Source: Kribbella capetownensis
Lineage (GTDB): Bacteria > Actinomycetota > Actinomycetes > Propionibacteriales > Kribbellaceae
Assembly: GCF_004331485.1 (NCBI RefSeq)
Contig: NZ_SJKD01000011.1
Coordinates: 216,161 to 280,160, forward strand
Length of the DNA: 64,000 bases
Reading direction: 5' to 3'
The translations under genes were made by a program, and so were the position numbers. Shown piece after piece: positions 63,434 through 64,000 of this stretch (within the stretch, counting starts at the first letter, position 1; each line of letters starts with the position of its first letter). Below the pieces are notes generated by a model that was not told the origin of the DNA, searched no databases, and saw nothing but the letters and a program-made list of their open reading frames with translations.

Positions 63434-63878
63434 GGCGACTTGACGGCTACGTGTCAAGCGCGCGGGCAGTCCTCCCGCATTGCCCCGATAGCTGCCGACC
63501 TTAGGTTCGGTGCGGTGCGGGTCAAGGGTCGAAGATCCCGGAGGGACGCCGTAGGCGCCCTTGACGCGTGCCGTGCCGGACCGTCCCTTCCATGATTGCT
63601 AGCGGGGCGATGCGGGATCCCACAGGCAGACGGTCAGTGCGGGCAACGAGGTGAGGCGGCTAGTCGGCCGTTTCGGTAGGTGGTGCATCGACAGGGTGTC
63701 GATCGTTGACGGTGAGTTCTACTGTCTTCGACCCGGCACCCTGTTGGCAGCTGCGCGCCAAGCCAAGGGACGCGCCCAGAACGCAGCGAAGCGGAGTGGC
63801 GGGCAGGCGTCCCGCCCTCTGGTGGCGGCGCGCATTCGGCCCCTCCGGGGGGCCGTCTTGAAGACGTAGGGAAACTTG
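63434..63878. other. Intergenic, no gene recognised
   Basis: The 445 nt downstream of BREX contain GC-rich short dyads (e.g. gggcgccta-type and cctccgggg stretches) but no frame with family resemblance. A frame at 63651-63869 has a composition unlike the neighbours and lacks a ribosome-binding site. Confidence 0.5.
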
Positions 63879-64000
63879 TCAGGGCAGCTCAACCAGGACA
63901 ATGTCCTCCGTCGACTGATGTGCGACACCCGTCCGCCAGGTGATCTGCGACAGTGGCTGGTTCGGCCAGTCTGGGTTTGACGTTCTCCGTGGGGGCGTCG
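63879..64000 (-). CDS. Partial gene entering from the right edge (C-terminus only)
   Basis: The minus strand is open from the edge to a TGA at 63879-63881. It encodes 39 residues, PPRRTSNPDWPNQPLSQITW then RTGVAHQSTEDIVLVELP, with GC-rich third positions. I do not recognise the family. It may be another cargo or mobility gene of the island. Confidence 0.4.
   Translation of the reverse strand, partial: TPPRRTSNPDWPNQPLSQITWRTGVAHQSTEDIVLVELP

Noticed and set aside
63651..63869. 72-residue plus-strand frame after brxL
   Set aside because: No ribosome-binding site, Arg/Ala-rich composition and no resemblance to a family; an overlapping antisense frame is equally open.

Overview
The window is about 64 kb of very GC-rich DNA from an actinomycete. 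Codon third positions are mostly G or C, starts are often GTG, and the gene families are typical of soil actinobacteria: a SigB/SigF-like sigma factor, a GAF-ANTAR protein, membrane Ser/Thr kinases, a single-subunit topoisomerase IB, tripartite tricarboxylate transport, and secreted glycosidases and lectin-domain enzymes. The overall look resembles Kribbella or another Nocardioidaceae relative. That is an impression from family content, not a phylogenetic result.

Region 1-28 kb is a chromosome-like mosaic. It starts with a TetR regulator cut by the window edge facing an MFS exporter. A minus-strand tctC-tctB-tctA transporter operon followed by an EVE-domain gene lies divergently from a CitA/DcuS-like two-component system. 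Next come a gamma-carbonic anhydrase, a cupin, a MalY/PatB-like C-S lyase, a TetR/DHA2 exporter pair sharing a nested-palindrome operator region, small enzymes, a four-module sorbosone-dehydrogenase-like secreted protein, topoisomerase IB, and a signalling patch (GAF-ANTAR, two paralogous kinases, a sigma factor). Two broken genes are visible: a serine hydrolase at 26.8-27.4 kb and a phytase-like esterase tail at 16 kb.

Region 28-47.8 kb holds a secreted alpha-amylase, a cell-wall lytic enzyme with a long Pro/Ser-rich tail, a uridine-kinase-like protein, and a FadR-type-regulated sugar cluster (GH39 glycosidase, aldo/keto reductase, two ABC permeases, binding lipoprotein, SDR) that lacks its own ATPase. 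An arsenic cluster (arsO-like flavoprotein divergent from arsR-arsC) has no efflux pump. It is followed by an aminotransferase, a cyclase-family hydrolase and an alpha/beta hydrolase.

Region 47.8-64 kb is a mobile or defence region. After a GNAT gene come a decayed tyrosine recombinase, a hairpin, and the 3' third of a tRNA (probably tRNA-Thr) in the orientation expected for the displaced copy left by an element inserted on its right. Beyond that lies a compact type I BREX phage-defence operon: a small excisionase-like HTH gene, brxA, brxB, brxC, pglX, pglZ and brxL. The genes from brxA to pglZ overlap, and brxL follows pglZ after 17 nt. PglX methylates host DNA. BrxC and BrxL are AAA+ ATPases, PglZ is alkaline-phosphatase-like, and BrxA and BrxB are accessory factors. 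The most unusual feature is BrxL: its usual C-terminal Lon-protease-like domain is absent and is replaced by a domain matching the phospholipase-D-like C-terminal domain of eukaryotic MITD1 (MIT_C). A partial gene of unknown function enters at the right edge.
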